DNA of 64,000 nt from Selenomonadaceae bacterium (GTDB taxonomy: Bacteria > Bacillota > Negativicutes > Selenomonadales > Selenomonadaceae), in NCBI GenBank assembly GCA_017554235.1, contig JAFZIV010000009.1, forward strand, positions 51,197 through 115,196, written 5' to 3'. Position numbers and translations under genes: made by a program. Shown piece after piece: positions 26,798 to 33,951 of the stretch; within the stretch, counting starts at the first letter, position 1, and each line of letters starts with the position of its first letter. The notes beneath the pieces were generated by a model. It searched no databases, was not told where the DNA came from, and saw only the letters and a program-made list of their open reading frames with translations.

Positions 26798-27206
26798 TTC
26801 TAACGTAGTGTTGGACGTTATTTTGAATCGCGAACCTTTTTTCGACGCGTCAGAAAAAGTTTTAAGACTTGGCATTAGACCGAACATAACCACTTATGTT
26901 TCTGCGGCATCTGTAACTGATATTTATTATATCGCTTACCGTAATTTAAAGGATAACGATATGGTTTACAGCTGGCTTTCGCGGGTTTTCGGATTTGCGA
27001 AATTAGTTTCCGTCACTCCTGAACATATCTATAACGCTGTAAATTTGCGTTGGCGCGACTTTGAAGATTCGGTTCAATATTCTATTGCAAAGTCGAACGG
27101 TATGGACGGAATTGTTACAAGAAATATGAAGGGCTTTAAAGAATCAGACGTAAAAATTTTTACGCCGGAAGAAATTTTAAATTTTGTAAAATCGCAGGAG
27201 GAATAA
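26781..27206 (+). CDS. PIN-domain ribonuclease toxin (VapC-like), second copy
   Basis: A 141-residue PIN-domain protein. LLIDSNVVLDVIL opens it, DFEDSVQYSIAK carries the middle acidic residues, and GIVTRNMKGF closes the active site region. It shares the block structure and start overlap of the PIN protein at 7110-7529, with clear but partial similarity, so the two are diverged paralogues. The start ATG lies in the last codons of the antitoxin gene. The stop is two bases before cysS, so the module is embedded between cysE and cysS. Confidence 0.8.
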   Translation: MELLIDSNVVLDVILNREPFFDASEKVLRLGIRPNITTYVSAASVTDIYYIAYRNLKDNDMVYSWLSRVFGFAKLVSVTPEHIYNAVNLRWRDFEDSVQYSIAKSNGMDGIVTRNMKGFKESDVKIFTPEEILNFVKSQEE

Positions 27207-27208
27207 CA

Positions 27209-28699
27209 TTGATTCAAGTTTACAACACAATGACTAAGCGTAAAGAAATTTTTAAACCGCTTAAAAAAGATGAAATTAGTATTTATTGCTGTGGGATTAC
27301 GCCGAATAAGTCTACGCATATCGGTAACGCTCGCCCGTTTGTAGTTTGGGACGTTATACGCCGCTACTTTGCAAAACTTGGCTACAAAGTTCGTTATATT
27401 CAAAATTTTACTGACGTTGACGACAAAATTATTGCCGCCGCCAATAAAGAAAATTCTACTTGGCAAGAAGTTTCTGCGCGGAATATCAAAATTTATTTTC
27501 AAGCTATGGACGCTCTTAACGTCCGCCGCGCAGATTTTTATCCGAAAGTTTCCGAAACAATGACGGAAATTATTTCGATGATTGAAACGCTGATTAATAA
27601 AGGTTACGCCTACAAACTTGATAACGGCGACGTTTATTACAGCGTCGAGGCAAATAAAAATTACGGCAAGCTTAGCGGGCGAAAACTTGAAGAAATGATG
27701 GCTGGCGCACGCATTGAAGTTGACGAGCGTAAACGTCACCCGATGGATTTTGCGCTGTGGAAGTCTGCCAAAGAGGGCGAACCGTTTTGGGAAAGTCCCT
27801 TCGGAAAAGGTCGTCCCGGCTGGCATATTGAATGCTCGGCAATGTCTTTAAAATATCTCGGTGAAAAGTTTGACTTTCACGGCGGCGGCGCGGATTTAAT
27901 TTTCCCGCACCATGAAAACGAAATTGCTCAATCTCAATGCGCTATCGGCGATGAAAATTCTTTCGCGCAGTATTGGTTACATAACGGCTTTTTGACAATA
28001 GACAATCAGAAAATGAGTAGCTCCGAAGGAAATTTCTTTACAGTCGAAGATATTTTGAAAAAATTCCCGGGCGAAGTTGTGCGACTCTTTCTTTTGCAAA
28101 CGCAATATCGCAGTCCGCTTGATTTTGCTGATACGCTTATGGAAAATACGCGCACCGCTTACAATCGCCTGAAAACTTCCTACGATTATCTTAACGATAT
28201 TGCTAAAAGAATTGAAGCGGGAACTTTTGTTAAGAGTAAACCTGAAAAATCTGCCATGATAACTTTATCGCAGGCAGGCGGACTGGTAGAACTTGCCGAA
28301 AGGTTGATGTCAAGCTTTGAAGATGCGATGAATGACGACTTCAACACCGCGCTTGCTATCAGCTATATGTTTGAACTTTCGCGCGACGTGAACGGTTACT
28401 ACAACGATTATATCAGCGGCAAAATTTATCCGCGTGGTACTGATGCTTTCATAATGTTGCGCGTGAGAGAAATTTTTATGGATATGGCGTCGATTATCGG
28501 CATTTTTGAAAATATTCCTGAAGAAAAAGCTGTTGACGACGAACTTGTAAACAAACTGATGAATATTATAATTTCGATTCGTCAAGACGCACGCTCAGCC
28601 AAGAATTGGGCAGTTGCTGATAAAATTCGTGATGAACTCAAGACGGCTGGAATTATTCTTGAAGATACTCCGCAAGGTGTTAATTGGAAAAATGCTTGA
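27209..28699 (+). CDS. cysS: Cysteine--tRNA ligase
   Basis: A 496-residue class I aminoacyl-tRNA synthetase of normal length. The HIGH-type motif is THIGNARPFV at about 31-40. The zinc ligands include the Cys in YCCGITP and Cys and His in HIECSAMS and HHENEIAQS. The KMSKS-type motif appears as KMSSSEGNF. FTDVDDKII is also characteristic. The start is TTG with AGGAGG eight bases upstream. The last eight bases overlap the mrnC gene, as in many Firmicutes. Confidence 0.97.
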   Translation: MIQVYNTMTKRKEIFKPLKKDEISIYCCGITPNKSTHIGNARPFVVWDVIRRYFAKLGYKVRYIQNFTDVDDKIIAAANKENSTWQEVSARNIKIYFQAMDALNVRRADFYPKVSETMTEIISMIETLINKGYAYKLDNGDVYYSVEANKNYGKLSGRKLEEMMAGARIEVDERKRHPMDFALWKSAKEGEPFWESPFGKGRPGWHIECSAMSLKYLGEKFDFHGGGADLIFPHHENEIAQSQCAIGDENSFAQYWLHNGFLTIDNQKMSSSEGNFFTVEDILKKFPGEVVRLFLLQTQYRSPLDFADTLMENTRTAYNRLKTSYDYLNDIAKRIEAGTFVKSKPEKSAMITLSQAGGLVELAERLMSSFEDAMNDDFNTALAISYMFELSRDVNGYYNDYISGKIYPRGTDAFIMLRVREIFMDMASIIGIFENIPEEKAVDDELVNKLMNIIISIRQDARSAKNWAVADKIRDELKTAGIILEDTPQGVNWKNA

Positions 28700-29087
28700 C
28701 TTTATTGACGAAGACGAAGTTAAAACTTTATCGCCGCTGGTTACGGCTTACATTGGCGACGCTTATTTTCATTTGTATGTTAGGACGCGACTGTTGACCG
28801 TTACGCGCAGGATAAATAATCTTCACGACTTAAGCGCGGAAATTGTTTCGGCGACCGCGCAGGCTACGGCTTATGCAAAAATAGAATTTCAACTTACAGA
28901 CAAGGAACGCGAAATTTTCAGACGCGGTAAAAATGCTAAAAGTCACGCGCCGCGCAGTTCCTCAATCGCCGAATATCATATCAGCACAGGCTTTGAAAGT
29001 CTTTTAGGCGAATTGTACCTTAAGAAAAATTTTGAACGGCTTAACGAAATTTGCGATCTGGCTTTCAACGCTTTAAATAAAAATTGA
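28692..29087 (+). CDS. mrnC: Mini-ribonuclease III
   Basis: A 131-residue Mini-III RNase, which has the RNase III catalytic domain but no double-stranded RNA-binding domain and matures 23S rRNA ends. The signature is PLVTAYIGDAYFHLYVRTRLL with its acidic residues, then the SHAPRSSSIAEYHISTGFESLLGELYL block. The start ATG overlaps the end of cysS by eight bases, a layout conserved in Firmicutes. A strong terminator follows at 29099. Confidence 0.93.
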   Translation: MLDFIDEDEVKTLSPLVTAYIGDAYFHLYVRTRLLTVTRRINNLHDLSAEIVSATAQATAYAKIEFQLTDKEREIFRRGKNAKSHAPRSSSIAEYHISTGFESLLGELYLKKNFERLNEICDLAFNALNKN

Positions 29088-29098
29088 CAATAAAAAAC

Positions 29099-29127
29099 GG
29101 CAGGATTTTTCGTCCTGCCAAATTTTT
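29099..29127 (+). terminator. Rho-independent terminator after mrnC
   Basis: GGCAGGA (29099-29105) and TCCTGCC (29113-29119) form a perfect seven-pair stem with a seven-base loop, followed by AAATTTTT. It ends the plus-strand operon. Confidence 0.85.
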
Positions 29128-29258
29128 ATGTGAGAAGCAACCGCAATCTTCAAAGGCAGTTTATTCAGATTCTCCAAATTTCTTTGCATATCGTATAATT
29201 TAAAATTTCTTTTTTATTTTCGGAAAATCTACGCCACCATTATAAACGCCCGCAAGAT

Positions 29259-30284
29259 TTACACTTGTTGCCACTCGGAGGAACTGCGATTGTAAGTGTA
29301 GCTTTCGCCGTTTGCAAGCTTGAAAGTCGGGCTGACTTCGTCGGAACTGGATACGCCGATACCTTCACTTTCGCCAACAACAATAGTGATTGAGCTGTTA
29401 GTAATCTCAACGTTGGAAATGTCGCCGAGCGTGATATTGTAAAGGTTAATGGTATCGCCCTTCTTCGTATTTTCTATAAGGTCTACGCCTTCATCTTTGC
29501 CGTACCAGAAAGTGTTTTGACCTGTTCCGCCGAAAAGATAATCATTCGTCTTGTAACGACCGCCCCACATATTATTTACGCCGCTGCCGCCAAAAAGCTG
29601 ATTATCCTTGTTATTACCGGCGAGAATATTATTTCCCGTCGTATTGGTTGCATTAACTGCTACGTCTTCAGATTCGTTACTAAGCCAAACTTCATTATCG
29701 CCCGTTGTTTCATTAAGCGTGAGAGTTTTGACTTCAGTGGCAGTGGTTGTAGTAGTGGTGGTATTGGTCTGTTGCGTAGACGTGCCGAAGATTGACGAGA
29801 AACCGTAATTTAACATATTACCTACGAGTCCCATAAAGCCGCCTTGTCCGAAGGATTGTCGACCGCCGTAAGATTGATGACCGCCCCAGCCCCAAGTCGG
29901 CATAAAAGTTCTGCTGTTGAACCAGTTAAATCCTCCCCAACTTTGTACAACATTTGTGAAAAGAGATTGCACAAAACCGAAAATGCTGTTGGTAGTCGTA
30001 GTTGTCGTATTTGTAGTAGTGGTAGTACTAGAACTTGTAACGACATTATCGGTTGACGCAGGAGTAGTTGACGTTGAAGTAGCAATTTCAGTTACGGTAG
30101 TTGATGACGCAGAAGTTACGTCACTGTCATTTCCGCCGGTGATTTCAGTTACGGTAGTTGATGACGAGGAAGTTACGTCACTATCATTTTCGCTGACAAC
30201 GGTCGTATCATTATCTGTACTGTTGTCGGAATTATTATTTACATTATCATTGACGTTAATATTGTTATTCGAGTTTTCGTCCAT
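29259..30284 (-). CDS. Low-complexity Thr/Ser/Asn-rich protein with RTX-like C-terminus
   Basis: About 341 residues. The N-terminal half is extremely rich in Asn, Ser and Thr and contains a near-perfect 19-residue direct repeat starting NDSDVTS. The middle is aromatic and glycine-rich (GGFNWFNSRTF, GWGGHQSYGGRQSFGQGGF). The C-terminal part has RTX-like repeats (ILAGNNKDNQLFGGSG, LFGGTGQNTFWYG), related to the end of the protein at 12938. No signal peptide is seen. ATG 30284 has GAGGTG upstream. It may be an exported adhesin-like or matrix protein; its function is not known. Confidence 0.6.
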   Translation of the reverse strand: MDENSNNNINVNDNVNNNSDNSTDNDTTVVSENDSDVTSSSSTTVTEITGGNDSDVTSASSTTVTEIATSTSTTPASTDNVVTSSSTTTTTNTTTTTTNSIFGFVQSLFTNVVQSWGGFNWFNSRTFMPTWGWGGHQSYGGRQSFGQGGFMGLVGNMLNYGFSSIFGTSTQQTNTTTTTTTATEVKTLTLNETTGDNEVWLSNESEDVAVNATNTTGNNILAGNNKDNQLFGGSGVNNMWGGRYKTNDYLFGGTGQNTFWYGKDEGVDLIENTKKGDTINLYNITLGDISNVEITNSSITIVVGESEGIGVSSSDEVSPTFKLANGESYTYNRSSSEWQQV

Positions 30285-30435
30285 TTTAAACACCTCAAAA
30301 GTTTTCTTAACTGTCTTTTTACTCTACCTTTATCGTAGATTTCGGCAAATACTTAAACACTTTAAAAAAATTTTAATCTTTTTTTAATAATCACATCGCC
30401 CTCCTTCGAAGATTGCCGGTTGCCTCTCAAGTGTC

Positions 30436-30441
30436 ATTATA
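30436..30441 (-). promoter_or_regulatory. -10 box upstream of the RTX-like gene
   Basis: On the minus strand TATAAT at this place is preceded by TG (ATGTATAATG). No convincing -35 box is seen. Transcription from here would give a leader of about 145 bases containing the short open frame described in the intergenic entry. Confidence 0.45.
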
Positions 30442-30615
30442 CATAAATGATTAAAAATTTATTAAAGATTTTCTTAAAAATTTATTAAAAATCTTGAATA
30501 GCCTTTTATTGAATCTTTTTAGATAGAAGAAAAATGATTAACCCTAAAGAATAATAAGCGGCAGGAATTTTCTGTCGATTATAGAAAAGAAAAAATTTGG
30601 GGAGGTGTAGTTTTT

Positions 30616-30645
30616 AGGGATTAGGGAAAAGGGATTAGGGAACAG
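30616..30645 (+). repeat. GGGATTAG short degenerate repeat
   Basis: Repeated words GGGATTAG and GGGAAAAG follow one another (AGGGATTAGGGAAAAGGGAT and further GGGATTAGGGAA). A 14-base part is shared, on the opposite strand, with the linker of ispDF. Confidence 0.75.
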
Positions 30646-30711
30646 CTACAAGGATTTATATTATTATGAATTATTAAGCATTATGAATCGATTAGGGGGT
30701 CGGAGTTATTG

Positions 30712-32241
30712 ATGTTTTTACTTGCGCTGTCGCCAATATTATGGCTGGTGATCGCGCTTAGCGTAATAAAAATGGCAGCGTGGAAAGCTTGTATAATCGC
30801 GCTGATAATCTCACTTGCCGCAGGTATGGGCGTATGGGAAATGGAAAGCGTCCGCGCAATGGAATCAGTCTTAGAAGGCGTAGCATTGGCGTGTTGGCCA
30901 ATCTTGCTGGTTATCGTCGCGGCAATTTTCACTTACAACTTGACATTGCAAACAAAGGCAATGGACACAATCAAAGAAATGTTGACAAGCGTCAGTCACG
31001 ACAAGCGCGTATTAATTTTATTAATCGGCTGGGGCTTCGGCGGCTTTTTGGAAGGTATGGCGGGCTTCGGTACTGCTATAGCTGTTCCGGCAGGAATGTT
31101 GGCAGGTATCGGTATCAATCCAATTTTATCGGTATCTGTATGTTTAATCGCAAATTCTGTCCCGACGGCTTACGGTTCAATCGGTATCCCGCTCGTAACT
31201 TTGGCGAATGTCACGGCATTTGATTCAGTTCAACTCGCAACGTTTACGTCATTGCAACTCGGCGTATTAACTTTACTTTGTCCTTGGCTTATAGTTATCG
31301 TGTCGGGCGGCGGCTTGAAAGCTCTGCGCGGAATGTCAATGATGTGCTTGGGTGCGGGACTTGCATTCTTTATCCCCGAACTTGCGCTTTCAATGTTCGT
31401 AGGTCCTGAATTGGCGGTAGTCGCAGGCGCAATCGCAACAATGGGGACAATCGTTTTCATCGCGAAAAAATTTCCCGTCAATGATCCTGAATACGCAATG
31501 CCTTCTCACGAAGGCGCGAAAATTACGACGGCTAAAGCTATCAATGCTTGCTTGCCGTTTATTTTAATTTTTATCTTCCTGCTGTTCACGAGTAAACTTG
31601 TCCCGCCGATTAATGCGGCATTATCAACGATAAAATCAAGCGTTCCGATTTACAACGGCGAAGGCGGCGTTCCTTATACATTTATGTGGGTTAATACGCC
31701 GGGCGTGCTGATAATGTTGGCGGCGTTCATTGCGGGAAGTAAGCAAGGCGCAAGTTTCGGCGAAATGTTAAAACTGCTTGGCAAGACGATTAACGGATTA
31801 AAATTTACAATGCTCACAATAATTTCCGTTATCGCGACGGCAAAAGTTATGGGCTACAGCGGAATGACAAATCAAATTGCTGACACGGCGGTTGCGGCAA
31901 CTGGGACGGCTTATCCCTTAATCGCGGCGTTTTTAGGTTCAGTCGGTACTTACATAACGGGTTCTGCAACGTCAAGCTGTGTTTTGTTCGGCAAGTTGCA
32001 GGTTATGGCGACGCAAGCGATTGGTGCTGATGCCAATATTCAAGCGTGGGTAGCGGCGGCTAATGCTACGGGAGCCTGCGCGGGTAAAATGATTTCACCG
32101 TTATCAATCGCTATAGGTTCGGCGGCTATCGGCGTCAAGGGGGCTGATTCCCAACTGCTAGCATTTGCGGTAAAGATTTATATCCCCTTCGTAATATTTA
32201 TGGGCGCGGTCGTTTACTTCGGTCAAACACTTGTAGGTTAA
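30712..32241 (+). CDS. lldP: L-lactate permease (LctP family)
   Basis: A 509-residue integral membrane protein with about 13 hydrophobic segments, moving lactate with protons. The family signature is visible in GFLEGMAGFGTAIAVPAGMLAG and NSVPTAYGSIGIPLVTLANVT, and near the end in CAGKMISPLSIAIGSAAIG. ATG 30712 has GGAG ten bases upstream. It stands alone: no lactate dehydrogenase gene is next to it, and a strong terminator follows. Lactate use or release fits a fermentative anaerobe. Confidence 0.93.
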   Translation: MFLLALSPILWLVIALSVIKMAAWKACIIALIISLAAGMGVWEMESVRAMESVLEGVALACWPILLVIVAAIFTYNLTLQTKAMDTIKEMLTSVSHDKRVLILLIGWGFGGFLEGMAGFGTAIAVPAGMLAGIGINPILSVSVCLIANSVPTAYGSIGIPLVTLANVTAFDSVQLATFTSLQLGVLTLLCPWLIVIVSGGGLKALRGMSMMCLGAGLAFFIPELALSMFVGPELAVVAGAIATMGTIVFIAKKFPVNDPEYAMPSHEGAKITTAKAINACLPFILIFIFLLFTSKLVPPINAALSTIKSSVPIYNGEGGVPYTFMWVNTPGVLIMLAAFIAGSKQGASFGEMLKLLGKTINGLKFTMLTIISVIATAKVMGYSGMTNQIADTAVAATGTAYPLIAAFLGSVGTYITGSATSSCVLFGKLQVMATQAIGADANIQAWVAAANATGACAGKMISPLSIAIGSAAIGVKGADSQLLAFAVKIYIPFVIFMGAVVYFGQTLVG

Positions 32242-32257
32242 AAAATTTTTGTTATAG

Positions 32258-32305
32258 TCGACATTGATTTTAAGAATAAATCTTTTAAGTCAATGTCGAT
32301 TTTTT
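32258..32305 (+). terminator. Rho-independent terminator after lactate permease
   Basis: TCGACATTGA (32258-32267) pairs with TCAATGTCGA (32290-32299), ten pairs, followed by six T. Confidence 0.85.
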
Positions 32306-32316
32306 ATTTGTCAAAG

Positions 32317-32345
32317 TTGAAAAAATTCTGTACTGATATTATAAT
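32317..32345 (+). promoter_or_regulatory. Sigma-70-type promoter of the NDH-2 gene
   Basis: TTGAAA (32317-32322), a 17-base spacer and TATAAT (32340-32345), about 80 bases before the start codon. Confidence 0.75.
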
Positions 32346-32424
32346 TCTGCTAAGTCATTAAAAAACTTTCAGCACTTATTTTATAAAGTTATTTTCCCCC
32401 AAAATTTTTCGGGAGGGCTAAAAA

Positions 32425-33714
32425 ATGTCTAATGGAAAACCTAAAATCGTAATTGTCGGCGGAGGGTTCGGAGGTATAAAACTTGCTAAACTTTTCGCTA
32501 AAGAAAATGTCGACGTGACTTTAGTTGACCGTCATAATTTTCATTTGTTCCAGCCGCTGTTGTATCAAGTTTCAACGGCAGTTTTATCTGAAGATGAAAT
32601 TGCCTATCCCATAAGAAGTTTTTTCCGCAAAAACAAAAACGTCAACTTCTTTATGGCGAAGGCACAAGGCGTCGACCAAGCGCGAAATGTTTTGATAACG
32701 AATCATGGAGAAATTTCCTACGATTATTTGATTCTTGCCGCCGGTACGACGACAAATTTTTTCGGAATGAAAGAAGTTGAAGAACATGCCTTCGGTATGA
32801 AATCTATACAAGAGGCTTTGCACATTCGCAACCACGTTATCCACGAATTTGAACGCGCAGATAAACCTTACCGCACGCCGGAAGACAGAAAAAAGCGTAT
32901 GACTTTCGTAGTTGTGGGCGGCGGACCTACGGGCGTTGAGGAAGCAGGCGCACTTACCGAATTAATTGAGATTCAGAAAAAAGAATTTCATCATCTCGAT
33001 TTCAACGATGTGCAAGTAATTTTGATTGAAGCAACGCCGAGAGTTTTACCGATGATGCCCGAAGATTTGCAGAAAGAAACTGTCCGTGTCCTTGAGAAAA
33101 AAGGCGTCCGCGTTATGTTAAATACGCAAGTTGTAGGTTATGACGGCGATGTTTTGAAATTGAAAAATGGCGTTGAAATTCCAACTACTACGGTAATTTG
33201 GGCGGCAGGTGTCCGCGCAGTTGACTTTATAAAAAATTGTGGCGGCGAATGTGCGCGTGACGGCAGAATTTGGATTGAAGAAAATCTTATGGTTCGCGGC
33301 GCAATCAATCAAAATGTTTTCGCCATCGGTGACTGCGCGGCGTTTATGCACGGAGATATGCAAAGACCATTACCGACAGTTGCTCCCGTTGCCACTCAAC
33401 AAGCAGCAGTAGCTCACAAAAATATTATGAAGTTGATTAAAGGCGATACTAACTTAGAAAAATTTGTTTACAAAGATTTGGGTGCAATGGCGACGATTGG
33501 ACGCGGTCAAGCAGTCGTCGGAAGCGGTCTTCCAAGCTTTATGAAGCCCTTCTTCAGCAGTGGTTTCTTGGCTTGGTGTGCGTGGATGTTAATTCATTTA
33601 ATTCGCCTTGCCGGTGCGCATACAAACCTTACCGTTGCCATAAAGTGGACGTGGAATTTAATTTCAGGCATTCGTCTCGGCAGAATCATCGACAATATAA
33701 AACTTGACACATAA
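32425..33714 (+). CDS. ndh: Type II NADH dehydrogenase (NDH-2-like)
   Basis: A 429-residue FAD/NAD(P)-dependent oxidoreductase that passes electrons from NADH to quinone without pumping protons. The FAD motif is IVGGGFGGIKLAK at about 10-22, followed by DRHNFHLFQPLLYQVST, which is typical of NDH-2. The NADH motif is VVGGGPTGVEEAGALTEL, and the third conserved block is FAIGDCAAF. The C-terminus (about 370-429) has an amphipathic or hydrophobic helix (FLAWCAWMLIHLIRLAG) for membrane attachment. It has its own promoter and is followed by a probable small RNA gene. Confidence 0.9.
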   Translation: MSNGKPKIVIVGGGFGGIKLAKLFAKENVDVTLVDRHNFHLFQPLLYQVSTAVLSEDEIAYPIRSFFRKNKNVNFFMAKAQGVDQARNVLITNHGEISYDYLILAAGTTTNFFGMKEVEEHAFGMKSIQEALHIRNHVIHEFERADKPYRTPEDRKKRMTFVVVGGGPTGVEEAGALTELIEIQKKEFHHLDFNDVQVILIEATPRVLPMMPEDLQKETVRVLEKKGVRVMLNTQVVGYDGDVLKLKNGVEIPTTTVIWAAGVRAVDFIKNCGGECARDGRIWIEENLMVRGAINQNVFAIGDCAAFMHGDMQRPLPTVAPVATQQAAVAHKNIMKLIKGDTNLEKFVYKDLGAMATIGRGQAVVGSGLPSFMKPFFSSGFLAWCAWMLIHLIRLAGAHTNLTVAIKWTWNLISGIRLGRIIDNIKLDT

Positions 33715-33720
33715 TTTTTA

Positions 33721-33749
33721 TTGACAATAAATCTCATTTAGATTATAAT
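33721..33749 (+). promoter_or_regulatory. Perfect consensus sigma-70 promoter
   Basis: TTGACA (33721-33726), exactly 17 bases, TATAAT (33744-33749). It begins six bases after the ndh stop codon and drives the small RNA candidate that follows. Confidence 0.85.
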
Positions 33750-33755
33750 ACGTTC

Positions 33756-33895
33756 AAGCTATCCTAAGCTCTCCTAAAAAATAATCATTTGTTTGGGCGA
33801 CGAATCTTGAACGTTGGAAATTTTAAGCGAAATTTTTTCGACATAGAAATATAAGCTCAAAAAGACTCGGACATTGTGTCGGGTCTAATTTTTTT
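33756..33895 (+). ncRNA. Candidate small RNA between ndh and the lipase gene
   Basis: A unit of about 140 bases runs from a perfect consensus promoter to a hairpin (AGAC at 33863-33866 with GTCT at 33883-33886, one bulge) and a seven-T run. It contains no open frame of note. ACGTTCAAG (33750-33758) is an exact inverted repeat of CTTGAACGT (33806-33814), partly upstream of the expected first base. The stretch CTAAGCTCTCCTAAAA (from 33764) holds a UCUCCU word complementary to ribosome-binding sites. The lipase has its own promoter further on, so this is a separate transcript. I could not match it to 6S, tmRNA, SRP or RNase P RNA. Confidence 0.6.
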
Positions 33896-33897
33896 GT

Positions 33898-33926
33898 TTG
33901 ATTTAACGTCGAAATTATGATAAACT
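33898..33926 (+). promoter_or_regulatory. Promoter of the lipase gene
   Basis: TTGATT (33898-33903), 17 bases, TAAACT (33921-33926), 25 bases before the ATG. Confidence 0.55.
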
Positions 33927-33951
33927 GCAAAAAATTTTTTGGGAGGTTTTT

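Larger units (their letters stand above)
30285..30711. other. Intergenic region of about 430 bases with promoter and repeats
   Basis: Divergent spacer between the RTX-like gene and lactate permease. It holds a minus-strand -10 box TATAAT (30436-30441). Downstream of that is a strong AAGGAGG (30400-30406) before a ten-codon GTG frame (30362-30394, peptide MIIKKRLKFF). On the permease side it holds the GGGATTAG repeat (30616-30645) and an ATTATGAAT-type repeat (30660-30692). I see no longer gene in it. Confidence 0.6.

Noticed and set aside
33750..33895. The small RNA as 6S RNA.
   Set aside because: The 5' and 3' ends do not pair to give the long closing stem and central bubble of 6S RNA; the 3' end is used by the terminator.
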